From Vespa crabro (Eukaryota; Arthropoda; Insecta; Hymenoptera; Vespidae), in the NCBI RefSeq assembly GCF_910589235.1, contig NC_060956.1, positions 11,376,999 through 11,440,998 on the forward strand: 64,000 nucleotides of DNA. The letters are read 5' to 3'. Below the pieces are notes generated by a model. The model ran no database searches, was not told where the DNA came from, and saw nothing but the letters and a program-made list of their open reading frames with translations. The translations under genes were made by a program, and so were the position numbers. Below, one piece after another: positions 36,350 through 48,802 of this stretch (within the stretch, counting starts at the first letter, position 1; every line of letters begins with the position of its first letter).

Positions 36350-38705
36350 TGGTACGAGTAATTTCAAAGTTTTCAAGATTTTATGTCCGTAATTAACGAA
36401 ATTTGCATGTGTCGATCTCAATTTCGACAATTTACATGTAAATACTCGTATTTACACATAGTAACAAACTTATATTTTTGTTTCATTATGTATTGTGAGT
36501 CGATAGAATATTAAAGCATTGAAATTGATTGAGATTTCATATTTCGTTTTTCGACGATACATCTTTATGAGCTAATAATCGTATATGACTTATGAAACAA
36601 GGTTAAAACGTCGAATCCAAGATTAAATAGATGTTTGATCTTCATAAAAACAATGTCCGAATCGATAGGTAACATTTTTCAAACTTTGGTACGAGTAATT
36701 TCAATGTTTTCACGATTTTATCTCCGCAATTAACGAAATTCGCATGGGTCGCTCTCATTTTTCGACAATATTCATGATAAACTCGTATTTACACATAGTC
36801 ACAAACTTATATTTAAGTTTCATTATGTATTTTGTGTCGATAGAATATAAAAGCATTGAAATTGATTGTGATTTCAAATTTCGTTTTTCGACGATACGTC
36901 TTTATGAGCTAACAATCGTATATGACTTATGAAACAAGGTTAGAACGTCGAATCCAAGATTAAATAGATGTTTGATCTTCAGAAAAACAATGTCCGAATC
37001 GATAGGTAACATTTTTCAAACTTTGGTACGAGTAATTTCAATGTTTTCACGATTTTATCTCCGCAATTAACGAAATTCGCATGGGTCGCTACCATTTTTC
37101 GACAATATTCATGATAAACTCGTATTTACACATAGTCACAAACTTATATTTAAGTTTCATTATGTATTGTGCGTCGATAGAATATAAAAGCATTGAAATT
37201 GATTGAGATTTCAAATTTCGTTTTTCGACGATACGTCTTTATGAGCTAATAATCGTGTATGACTTATGAAACAAGGTTAAAACGTCGAATCCAAGATTAA
37301 ATAGATGTTTGATCTTCAGAAACACAATTACCGAATCGATTGGAAACATTTTTAATCTATGGTACGAGTAATTTCAAAGTTTTCAAGATTTTATGTCCGT
37401 AATTAACGAAATTTGCATGTGTCGATCTCAATTTCGACAATTTACATGTAAATACTCGTATTTACACATAGTAACAAACTTATATTTTTGTTTCATTATG
37501 TATTGTGCGTCGATAGAATATAAAAGCATTGAAATTGATTGAGATTTCAAATTTCGTATTTCGACGATACGTCTTTATGAGCTAATAATCGTGTATGACT
37601 TATGAAACAAGGTTAAAACGTCGAATCCAAGATTAAATAGATGTTTGATCTTCAGTAGTCAAATGTCCGAATCGATTGGAAACATTTTTAATCTGTGGTA
37701 CGAGTAATTTCAAAGTTTTCAAGATTTTATGTCCGTAATTAACGAAATTTGCATGTGTCGATCTCAATTTCGACAATTTACATGTAAATACTCGTATTTA
37801 CACATAGAAACAAACTTATATTTTTGTTTCATTATGTATTGTGAGTCGATAGAATATTAAAGCATTGAAATTGATTGAGATTTCATATTTCGTTTTTCGA
37901 CGATACATCTTTATGAGCTAATAATCGTATATGACTTATGAAACAAGGTTAAAACGTCGAATCCAAGATTAAATAGATGTTTGATCTTCATAAAAACAAT
38001 GTCCGAATCGATAGGTAACATTTTTCAAACTTTGGTACGAGTAATTTCAATGTTTTCACGATTTTATCTCCGCAATTAACGAAATTCGCATGGGTCGCTC
38101 TCATTTTTCGACAATATTCATGATAAACTCGTATTTACACATAGTCACAAACTTATATTTAAGTTTCATTATGTATTTTGTGTCGATAGAATATAAAAGC
38201 ATTGAAATTGATTGTGATTTCAAATTTCGTTTTTCGACGATACGTCTTTATGAGCTAACAATCGTATATGACTTATGAAACAAGGTTAGAACGTCGAATC
38301 CAAGATTAAATAGATGTTTGATCTTCAGAAAAACAATGTCCGAATCGATAGGTAACATTTTTCAAACTTTGGTACGAGTAATTTCAATGTTTTCACGATT
38401 TTATCTCCGCAATTAACGAAATTCGCATGGGTCGCTCCCATTTTTCGACAATATTCATGATAAACTCGTATTTACACATAGTCACAAACTTATATTTAAG
38501 TTTCATTATGTATTGTGCGTCGATAGAATATAAAAGCATTGAAATTGATTGAGATTTCAAATTTCGTATTTCGACGATACGTCTTTATGAGCTAATAATC
38601 GTGTATGACTTATGAAACAAGGTTAAAACGTCGAATCCAAGATTAAATAGATGTTTGATCTTCAGAAGTCAAATGTCCGAATCGATTGGAAACATTTTTA
38701 ATCTG
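36350..38705 (+). repeat. 19-monomer super-repeat, copy 3, first seven monomers
   Basis: A-B-C 36350, A/C 37360, A-B-C 37696, following the order of 21877 and 28272. The match then ends: the C at 38370 has CGTATTTCG and a CAGAAGTCAAATG end, and the next unit is an A-B-C, not an A/B-C dimer. The C at 37024 shares GTCGCTACC with the C at 22551, but the C at 28946 has GTCGCTCCC. Confidence 0.88.
37360..37695 (+). repeat. A/C chimeric monomer, copy 6
   Basis: Ends CAGTAGTCAAATG, a private substitution. Otherwise as at 22887. Confidence 0.92.
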
Positions 38706-39715
38706 TGGTACGAGTAATTTCAAAGTTTTCAAGATTTTATGTCCGTAATTAACGAAATTTGCATGTGTCGATCTCAATTTCGACAATTTACATGTAAATA
38801 CTCGTATTTACACATAGTAACAAACTTATATTTTTGTTTCATTATGTATTGTGAGTCGATAGAATATTAAAGCATTGAAATTGATTGAGATTTCATATTT
38901 CGTTTTTCGACGATACATCTTTATGAGCTAATAATCGTATATGACTTATGAAACAAGGTTAAAACGTCGAATCCAAGATTAAATAGATGTTTGATCTTCA
39001 TAAAAACAATGTCCGAATCGATAGGTAACATTTTTCAAACTTTGGTACGAGTAATTTCAATGTTTTCACGATTTTATCTCCGCAATTAACGAAATTCGCA
39101 TGGGTCGCTCTCATTTTTCGACAATATTCATGATAAACTCGTATTTACACATAGTCACAAACTTATATTTAAGTTTCATTATGTATTTTGTGTCGATAGA
39201 ATATAAAAGCATTGAAATTGATTGTGATTTCAAATTTCGTTTTTCGACGATACGTCTTTATGAGCTAACAATCGTATATGACTTATGAAACAAGGTTAGA
39301 ACGTCGAATCCAAGATTAAATAGATGTTTGATCTTCAGAAAAACAATGTCCGAATCGATAGGTAACATTTTTCAAACTTTGGTACGAGTAATTTCAATGT
39401 TTTCACGATTTTATCTCCGCAATTAACGAAATTCGCATGGGTCGCTCCCATTTTTCGACAATATTCATGATAAACTCGTATTTACACATAGTCACAAACT
39501 TATATTTAAGTTTCATTATGTATTGTGCGTCGATAGAATATAAAAGCATTGAAATTGATTGAGATTTCAAATTTCGTTTTTCGACGATACGTCTTTATGA
39601 GCTAATAATCGTGTATGACTTATGAAACAAGGTTAAAACGTCGAATCCAAGATTAAATAGATGTTTGATCTTCAGAAACACAATTACCGAATCGATTGGA
39701 AACATTTTTAATCTA

Positions 39716-40051
39716 TGGTACGAGTAATTTCAAAGTTTTCAAGATTTTATGTCCGTAATTAACGAAATTTGCATGTGTCGATCTCAATTTCGACAATTTA
39801 CATGTAAATACTCGTATTTACACATAGTAACAAACTTATATTTTTGTTTCATTATGTATTGTGCGTCGATAGAATATAAAAGCATTGAAATTGATTGAGA
39901 TTTCAAATTTCGTATTTCGACGATACGTCTTTATGAGCTAATAATCGTGTATGACTTATGAAACAAGGTTAAAACGTCGAATCCAAGATTAAATAGATGT
40001 TTGATCTTCAGAAGTCAAATGTCCGAATCGATTGGAAACATTTTTAATCTG
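39716..40051 (+). repeat. A/C chimeric monomer, copy 7
   Basis: Ends CAGAAGTCAAATG and is preceded by the AATCTA junction. Confidence 0.92.
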
Positions 40052-41061
40052 TGGTACGAGTAATTTCAAAGTTTTCAAGATTTTATGTCCGTAATTAACG
40101 AAATTTGCATGTGTCGATCTCAATTTCGACAATTTACATGTAAATACTCGTATTTACACATAGTAACAAACTTATATTTTTGTTTCATTATGTATTGTGA
40201 GTCGATAGAATATTAAAGCATTGAAATTGATTGAGATTTCATATTTCGTTTTTCGACGATACATCTTTATGAGCTAATAATCGTATATGACTTATGAAAC
40301 AAGGTTAAAACGTCGAATCCAAGATTAAATAGATGTTTGATCTTCATAAAAACAATGTCCGAATCGATAGGTAACATTTTTCAAACTTTGGTACGAGTAA
40401 TTTCAATGTTTTCACGATTTTATCTCCGCAATTAACGAAATTCGCATGGGTCGCTCTCATTTTTCGACAATATTCATGATAAACTCGTATTTACACATAG
40501 TCACAAACTTATATTTAAGTTTCATTATGTATTTTGTGTCGATAGAATATAAAAGCATTGAAATTGATTGTGATTTCAAATTTCGTTTTTCGACGATACG
40601 TCTTTATGAGCTAACAATCGTATATGACTTATGAAACAAGGTTAGAACGTCGAATCCAAGATTAAATAGATGTTTGATCTTCAGAAAAACAATGTCCGAA
40701 TCGATAGGTAACATTTTTCAAACTTTGGTACGAGTAATTTCAATGTTTTCACGATTTTATCTCCGCAATTAACGAAATTCGCATGGGTCGCTACCATTTT
40801 TCGACAATATTCATGATAAACTCGTATTTACACATAGTCACAAACTTATATTTAAGTTTCATTATGTATTGTGCGTCGATAGAATATAAAAGCATTGAAA
40901 TTGATTGAGATTTCAAATTTCGTTTTTCGACGATACGTCTTTATGAGCTAATAATCGTGTATGACTTATGAAACAAGGTTAAAACGTCGAATCCAAGATT
41001 AAATAGATGTTTGATCTTCAGAAACACAATTACCGAATCGATTGGAAACATTTTTAATCTA

Positions 41062-41398
41062 TGGTACGAGTAATTTCAAAGTTTTCAAGATTTTATGTCC
41101 GTAATTAACGAAATTTGCATGTGTCGATCTCAATTTCGACAATTTACATGTAAATACTCGTATTTACACATAGTGACAAACTTATATTTTTGTTTCATTA
41201 TGTATTGTGAGTCGATAGAATATTAAAGCATTGAAATTGATTGTGATTTCAAATTTCGTTTTTCGACGATACGTCTTTATGAGCTAATAATCGTATATGA
41301 CTTATGAAACAAGGTTAGAACGTCGAATCCAAGATTAAATAGATGTTTGATCTTCAGAAAAACAATGTCCGAATCGATAGGTAACATTTTTCAAACTT
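41062..41398 (+). repeat. A/B chimeric monomer, copy 3
   Basis: Same A-to-B switch as at 24233; preceded by the AATCTA junction; followed by a C with CTCGCATTT and CGTATTTCG. Confidence 0.9.
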
Positions 41399-42744
41399 TG
41401 GTACGAGTAATTTCAATGTTTTCACGATTTTATCTCCGCAATTAACGAAATTCGCATGGGTCGCTCCCATTTTTCGACAATATTCATGATAAACTCGCAT
41501 TTACACATAGTCACAAACTTATATTTAAGTTTCATTATGTATTGTGCGTCGATAGAATATAAAAGCATTGAAATTGATTGAGATTTCAAATTTCGTATTT
41601 CGACGATACGTCTTTATGAGCTAATAATCGTGTATGACTTATGAAACAAGGTTAAAACGTCGAATCCAAGATTAAATAGATGTTTGATCTTCAGAAGTCA
41701 AATGTCCGAATCGATTGGAAACATTTTTAATCTGTGGTACGAGTAATTTCAAAGTTTTCAAGATTTTATGTCCGTAATTAACGAAATTTGCATGTGTCGA
41801 TCTCAATTTCGACAATTTACATGTAAATACTCGTATTTACACATAGTAACAGACTTATATTTTTGTTTCATTATGTATTGTGAGTCGATAGAATATTAAA
41901 GCATTGAAATTGATTGAGATTTCATATTTCGTTTTTCGACGATACATCTTTATGAGCTAATAATCGTATATGACTTATGAAACAAGGTTAAAACGTCGAA
42001 TCCAAGATTAAATAGATGTTTGATCTTCATAAAAACAATGTCCGAATCGATAGGTAACATTTTTCAAACTTTGGTACGAGTAATTTCAATGTTTTCACGA
42101 TTTTATCTCCGCAATTAACGAAATTCGCATGGGTCGCTCTCATTTTTCGACAATATTCATGATAAACTCGTATTTACACATAGTCACAAACTTATATTTA
42201 AGTTTCATTATGTATTTTGTGTCGATAGAATATAAAAGCATTGAAATTGATTGTGATTTCAAATTTCGTTTTTCGACGATACGTCTTTATGAGCTAACAA
42301 TCGTATATGACTTATGAAACAAGGTTAGAACGTCGAATCCAAGATTAAATAGATGTTTGATCTTCAGAAAAACAATGTCCGAATCGATAGGTAACATTTT
42401 TCAAACTTTGGTACGAGTAATTTCAATGTTTTCACGATTTTATCTCCGCAATTAACGAAATTCGCATGGGTCGCTACCATTTTTCGACAATATTCATGAT
42501 AAACTCGTATTTACACATAGTCACAAACTTATATTTAAGTTTCATTATGTATTGTGCGTCGATAGAATATAAAAGCATTGAAATTGATTGAGATTTCAAA
42601 TTTCGTTTTTCGACGATACGTCTTTATGAGCTAATAATCGTGTATGACTTATGAAACAAGGTTAAAACGTCGAATCCAAGATTAAATAGATGTTTGATCT
42701 TCAGAAACACAATTACCGAATCGATTGGAAACATTTTTAATCTA

Positions 42745-43080
42745 TGGTACGAGTAATTTCAAAGTTTTCAAGATTTTATGTCCGTAATTAACGAAATTTG
42801 CATGTGTCGATCTCAATTTCGACAATTTACATGTAAATACTCGTATTTACACATAGTAACAAACTTATATTTTTGTTTCATTATGTATTGTGCGTCGATA
42901 GAATATAAAAGCATTGAAATTGATTGAGATTTCAAATTTCGTATTTCGACGATACGTCTTTATGAGCTAATAATCGTGTATGACTTATGAAACAAGGTTA
43001 AAACGTCGAATCCAAGATTAAATAGATGTTTGATCTTCAGAAATCCAATGTCCGAATCGATTGGAAACATTTTTAATCTG
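42745..43080 (+). repeat. A/C chimeric monomer, copy 8
   Basis: Ends CAGAAATCCAATG, like the copy at 26589. Last A/C chimera of this class in the window. Confidence 0.92.
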
Positions 43081-44090
43081 TGGTACGAGTAATTTCAAAG
43101 TTTTCAAGATTTTATGTCCGTAATTAACGAAATTTGCATGTGTCGATCTCAATTTCGACAATTTACATGTAAATACTCGTATTTACACATAGTAACAAAC
43201 TTATATTTTTGTTTCATTATGTATTGTGAGTCGATAGAATATTAAAGCATTGAAATTGATTGAGATTTCATATTTCGTTTTTCGACGATACATCTTTATG
43301 AGCTAATAATCGTATATGACTTATGAAACAAGGTTAAAACGTCGAATCCAAGATTAAATAGATGTTTGATCTTCATAAAAACAATGTCCGAATCGATAGG
43401 TAACATTTTTCAAACTTTGGTACGAGTAATTTCAATGTTTTCACGATTTTATCTCCGCAATTAACGAAATTCGCATGGGTCGCTCTCATTTTTCGACAAT
43501 ATTCATGATAAACTCGTATTTACACATAGTCACAAACTTATATTTAAGTTTCATTATGTATTTTGTGTCGATAGAATATAAAAGCATTGAAATTGATTGT
43601 GATTTCAAATTTCGTTTTTCGACGATACGTCTTTATGAGCTAACAATCGTATATGACTTATGAAACAAGGTTAGAACGTCGAATCCAAGATTAAATAGAT
43701 GTTTGATCTTCAGAAAAACAATGTCCGAATCGATAGGTAACATTTTTCAAACTTTGGTACGAGTAATTTCAATGTTTTCACGATTTTATCTCCGCAATTA
43801 ACGAAATTCGCATGGGTCGCTCCCATTTTTCGACAATATTCATGATAAACTCGTATTTACACATAGTCACAAACTTATATTTAAGTTTCATTATGTATTG
43901 TGCGTCGATAGAATATAAAAGCATTGAAATTGATTGAGATTTCAAATTTCGTTTTTCGACGATACGTCTTTATGAGCTAATAATCGTGTATGACTTATGA
44001 AACAAGGTTAAAACGTCGAATCCAAGATTAAATAGATGTTTGATCTTCAGAAACACAATTACCGAATCGATTGGAAACATTTTTAATCTA

Positions 44091-44427
44091 TGGTACGAGT
44101 AATTTCAAAGTTTTCAAGATTTTATGTCCGTAATTAACGAAATTTGCATGTGTCGATCTCAATTTCGACAATTTACATGTAAATACTCGTATTTACACAT
44201 AGTGACAAACTTATATTTTTGTTTCATTATGTATTGTGAGTCGATAGAATATTAAAGCATTGAAATTGATTGTGATTTCAAATTTCGTTTTTCGACGATA
44301 CGTCTTTATGAGCTAATAATCGTATATGACTTATGAAACAAGGTTAGAACGTCGAATCCAAGATTAAATAGATGTTTGATCTTCAGAAAAACAATGTCCG
44401 AATCGATAGGTAACATTTTTCAAACTT
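44091..44427 (+). repeat. A/B chimeric monomer, copy 4
   Basis: Last copy. The C after it has CGTTTTTCG, where the equivalent C at 41399 has CGTATTTCG. Confidence 0.9.
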
Positions 44428-44763
44428 TGGTACGAGTAATTTCAATGTTTTCACGATTTTATCTCCGCAATTAACGAAATTCGCATGGGTCGCTCCCATT
44501 TTTCGACAATATTCATGATAAACTCGCATTTACACATAGTCACAAACTTATATTTAAGTTTCATTATGTATTGTGCGTCGATAGAATATAAAAGCATTGA
44601 AATTGATTGAGATTTCAAATTTCGTTTTTCGACGATACGTCTTTATGAGCTAATAATCGTGTATGACTTATGAAACAAGGTTAAAACGTCGAATCCAAGA
44701 TTAAATAGATGTTTGATCTTCAGAAGTCAAATGTCCGAATCGATTGGAAACATTTTTAATCTG

Positions 44764-47700
44764 TGGTACGAGTAATTTCAAAGTTTTCAAGATTTTATGT
44801 CCGTAATTAACGAAATTTGCATGTGTCGATCTCAATTTCGACAATTTACATGTAAATACTCGTATTTACACATAGTAACAAACTTATATTTTTGTTTCAT
44901 TATGTATTGTGAGTCGATAGAATATTAAAGCATTGAAATTGATTGAGATTTCATATTTCGTTTTTCGACGATACATCTTTATGAGCTAATAATCGTATAT
45001 GACTTATGAAACAAGGTTAAAACGTCGAATCCAAGATTAAATAGATGTTTGATCTTCATAAAAACAATGTCCGAATCGATAGGTAACATTTTTCAAACTT
45101 TGGTACGAGTAATTTCAATGTTTTCACGATTTTATCTCCGCAATTAACGAAATTCGCATGGGTCGCTCTCATTTTTCGACAATATTCATGATAAACTCGT
45201 ATTTACACATAGTCACAAACTTATATTTAAGTTTCATTATGTATTTTGTGTCGATAGAATATAAAAGCATTGAAATTGATTGTGATTTCAAATTTCGTTT
45301 TTCGACGATACGTCTTTATGAGCTAATAATCGTATATGACTTATGAAACAAGGTTAGAACGTCGAATCCAAGATTAAATAGATGTTTGATCTTCAGAAAA
45401 ACAATGTCCGAATCGATAGGTAACATTTTTCAAACTTTGGTACGAGTAATTTCAATGTTTTCACGATTTTATCTCCGCAATTAACGAAATTCGCATGGGT
45501 CGCTCCCATTTTTCGACAATATTCATGATAAACTCGCATTTACACATAGTCACAAACTTATATTTAAGTTTCATTATGTATTGTGCGTCGATAGAATATA
45601 AAAGCATTGAAATTGATTGAGATTTCAAATTTCGTTTTTCGACGATACGTCTTTATGAGCTAATAATCGTGTATGACTTATGAAACAAGGTTAAAACGTC
45701 GAATCCAAGATTAAATAGATGTTTGATCTTCAGAAACACAATTACCGAATCGATTGGAAACATTTTTAATCTGTGGTACGAGTAATTTCAAAGTTTTCAA
45801 GATTTTATGTCCGTAATTAACGAAATTTGCATGTGTCGATCTCAATTTCGACAATTTACATGTAAATACTCGTATTTACACATAGTGACAAACTTATATT
45901 ATTGTTTCATTATGTATTGTGAGTCGATAGAATATTAAAGCATTGAAATTGATTGAGATTTCATATTTCGTTTTTCGACGATACGTCTTTATGAGCTAAT
46001 AATCGTATATCACTTATGAAACAAGGTTAAAACGTCGAATCCAAGATTAAATAGATGTTTGATCTTCAGAAAAACAATGTCCGAATCGATAGGTAACATT
46101 TTTCAAACTTTGGTACGAGTAATTTCAATGTTTTCACGATTTTATATCCGCAATTAACGAAATTCGCATGGGTCGCTCTCATTTTTCGACAATATTGATG
46201 ATAAACTCGTATTTACACATAGTCACAAACTTATATTTAAGTTTCATTATGTATTGTGCGTCGATAGAATATAAAAGCATTGAAATTGATTGAGATTTCA
46301 AATTTCGTATTTCGACGATACGTCTTTATGAGCTAATAATCGTGTATGACTTATGAAACAAGGTTAAAACGTCGAATCCAAGATTAAATAGATGTTTGAT
46401 CTTCAGAAGTCAAATGTCCGAATCGATTGGAAACATTTTTAATCTGTGGTACGAGTAATTTCAAAGTTTTCAAGATTTTATGTCCATAATTAACGAAATT
46501 TGCATGTGTCGATCTCAATTTCGACAATTTACATGTAAATACTCGTATTTACACATAGTAACAAACTTATATTTTTGTTTCATTATGTATTGTGAGTCGA
46601 TAGAATATTAAAGCATTGAAATTGATTGAGATTTCATATTTCGTTTTTCGACGATACATCTTTATGAGCTAATAATCGTATATGACTTATGAAACAAGGT
46701 TAAAACGTCGAATCCAAGATTAAATAGATGTTTGATCTTCATAAAAACAATGTCCGAATCGATAGGTAACATTTTTCAAACTTTGGTACGAGTAATTTCA
46801 ATGTTTTCACGATTTTATCTCCGCAATTAACGAAATTCGCATGGGTCGCTCTCATTTTTCGACAATATTCATGATAAACTCGTATTTACACATAGTCACA
46901 AACTTATATTTAAGTTTCATTATGTATTTTGTGTCGATAGAATATAAAAGCATTGAAATTGATTGAGATTTCAAATTTCGTTTTTCGACGATACGTCTTT
47001 ATGAGCTAATAATCGTATATGACTTATGAAACAAGGTTAGAACGTCGAATCCAAGATTAAATAGATGTTTGATCTTCAGAAAAACAATGTCCGAATCGAT
47101 AGGTAACATTTTTCAAACTTTGGTACGAGTAATTTCAATGTTTTCACGATTTTATCTCCGCAATTAACGAAATTCGCATGGGTCGCTCCCATTTTTCGAC
47201 AATATTCATGATAAACTCGCATTTACACATAGTCACAAACTTATATTTAAGTTTCATTATGTATTGTGCGTCGATAGAATATAAAAGCATTGAAATTGAT
47301 TGAGATTTCAAATTTCGTTTTTCGACGATAAGTCTTTATGAGCTAATAATCGTGTATGACTTATGAAACAAGGTTAAAACGTCGAATCCAAGATTAAATA
47401 GATGTTTGATCTTCAGAAACACAATTACCGAATCGATTGGAAACATTTTTAATCTGTGGTACGAGTAATTTCAAAGTTTTCAAGATTTTATGTCCGTAAT
47501 TAACGAAATTTGCATGTGTCGATCTCAATTTCAACAATTTACATGTAAATACTCGTATTTACACATAGTAACAAACTTATATTTTTGTTTCATTATGTAT
47601 TGTGTGTCGATAGAATATTAAAGCATTGAAATTGATTGAGATTTCATATTTCGTTTTTCGACGATACATCTTTATGAGCTAATAATCGTATATCACTTAT

Positions 47701-48802
47701 GAAACAAGGTTAAAACGTCGAATCCAAGATTAAATAGATGTTTGATCTTCAGAAAAACAATGTCCGAATCGATAGGTAACATTTTTCAAACTTTGGTACG
47801 AGTAATTTCAATGTTTTCACGATTTTATCTCCGCAATTAACGAAATTCGCATGGGTCGCTCCCATTTTTCGACAATATTCATGATAAACTCGTATTTACA
47901 CATAGTCACAAACTTATATTTAAGTTTCATTATGTATTGTGCGTCGATAGAATATAAAAGCATTGAAATTGATTGAGATTTCAAATTTCGTTTTTCGACG
48001 ATACGTCTTTATGAGCTAATAATCGTGTATGACTTATGAAACAAGGTTAAAACGTCGAATCCAAGATTAAATAGATGTTTGATCTTCAGAAACACAATTA
48101 CCGAATCGATTGGAAACATTTTTAATCTGTGGTACGAGTAATTTCAAAGTTTTCAAGATTTTATGTCCGTAATTAACGAAATTTGCATGTGTCGATCTCA
48201 ATTTCGACAATTTACATGTAAATACTCGTATTTACACATAGTGACAAACTTATATTTTTGTTTCATTATGTATTGTGAGTCGATAGAATATTAAAGCATT
48301 GAAATTGATTGAGATTTCATATTTCGTTTTTCGACGATACGTCTTTATGAGCTAATAATCGTATATCACTTATGAAACAAGGTTAAAACGTCGAATCCAA
48401 GATTAAATAGATGTTTGATCTTCAGAAAAACAATGTCCGAATCGATAGGTAACATTTTTCAAACTTTGGTACGAGTAATTTCAATGTTTTCACGATTTTA
48501 TATCCGCAATTAACGAAATTCGCATGGGTCGCTCTCATTTTTCGACAATATTGATGATAAACTCGTATTTACACATAGTCACAAACTTATATTTAAGTTT
48601 CATTATGTATTGTGCGTCGATAGAATATAAAATCATTGAAATTGATTGAGATTTCAAATTTCGTATTTCGACGATACGTCTTTATGAGCTAATAATCGTG
48701 TATGACTTATGAAACAAGGTTAAAACGTCGAATCCAAGATTAAATAGATGTTTGATCTTCAGAAGTCAAATGTCCGAATCGATTGGAAACATTTTTAATC
48801 TG
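44764..48802 (+). repeat. Two A-B-C-A-C pentamers and an A-C dimer
   Basis: Unit starts: 44764 and 45774 (1683 bp together), 46447 and 47457 (1683 bp), 48130. This returns to the pentamer order of the left flank. The B at 45101 is intermediate: it keeps TGATTGTGATTT but has CTAATAATCG. The B at 46784 is the standard flank type, so the domain boundary lies near 45.1-45.4 kb. Confidence 0.93.

Larger units (their letters stand above)
38706..41734 (+). repeat. Nine-monomer HOR copy 1 (3029 bp)
   Basis: A-B-C 38706, A/C 39716, A-B-C 40052, A/B-C 41062. The same order follows at 41735, so this is a tandem duplication with a 3029-bp period, assembled from elements also found in the 19-monomer super-repeat. 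Confidence 0.93.
41735..44763 (+). repeat. Nine-monomer HOR copy 2 (3029 bp)
   Basis: A-B-C 41735, A/C 42745, A-B-C 43081, A/B-C 44091. Differences from copy 1 include TAACAGACTTAT in the first A, GTCGCTACC in the C at 42409 where the C at 39380 has CTCCC, and a CAGAAATCCAATG end on the A/C monomer. Confidence 0.93.

Noticed and set aside
18905..45346. Sixteen copies of a 62-codon + strand open frame beginning MGRSHFSTIF, one per B monomer of the private subtype, plus one last-copy variant
   Set aside because: It is one frame of the satellite monomer. A, C and most hybrid monomers carry a stop or lose the frame; conservation follows DNA homogenisation, and there is no promoter, ribosome context or domain. 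I treat it as chance.
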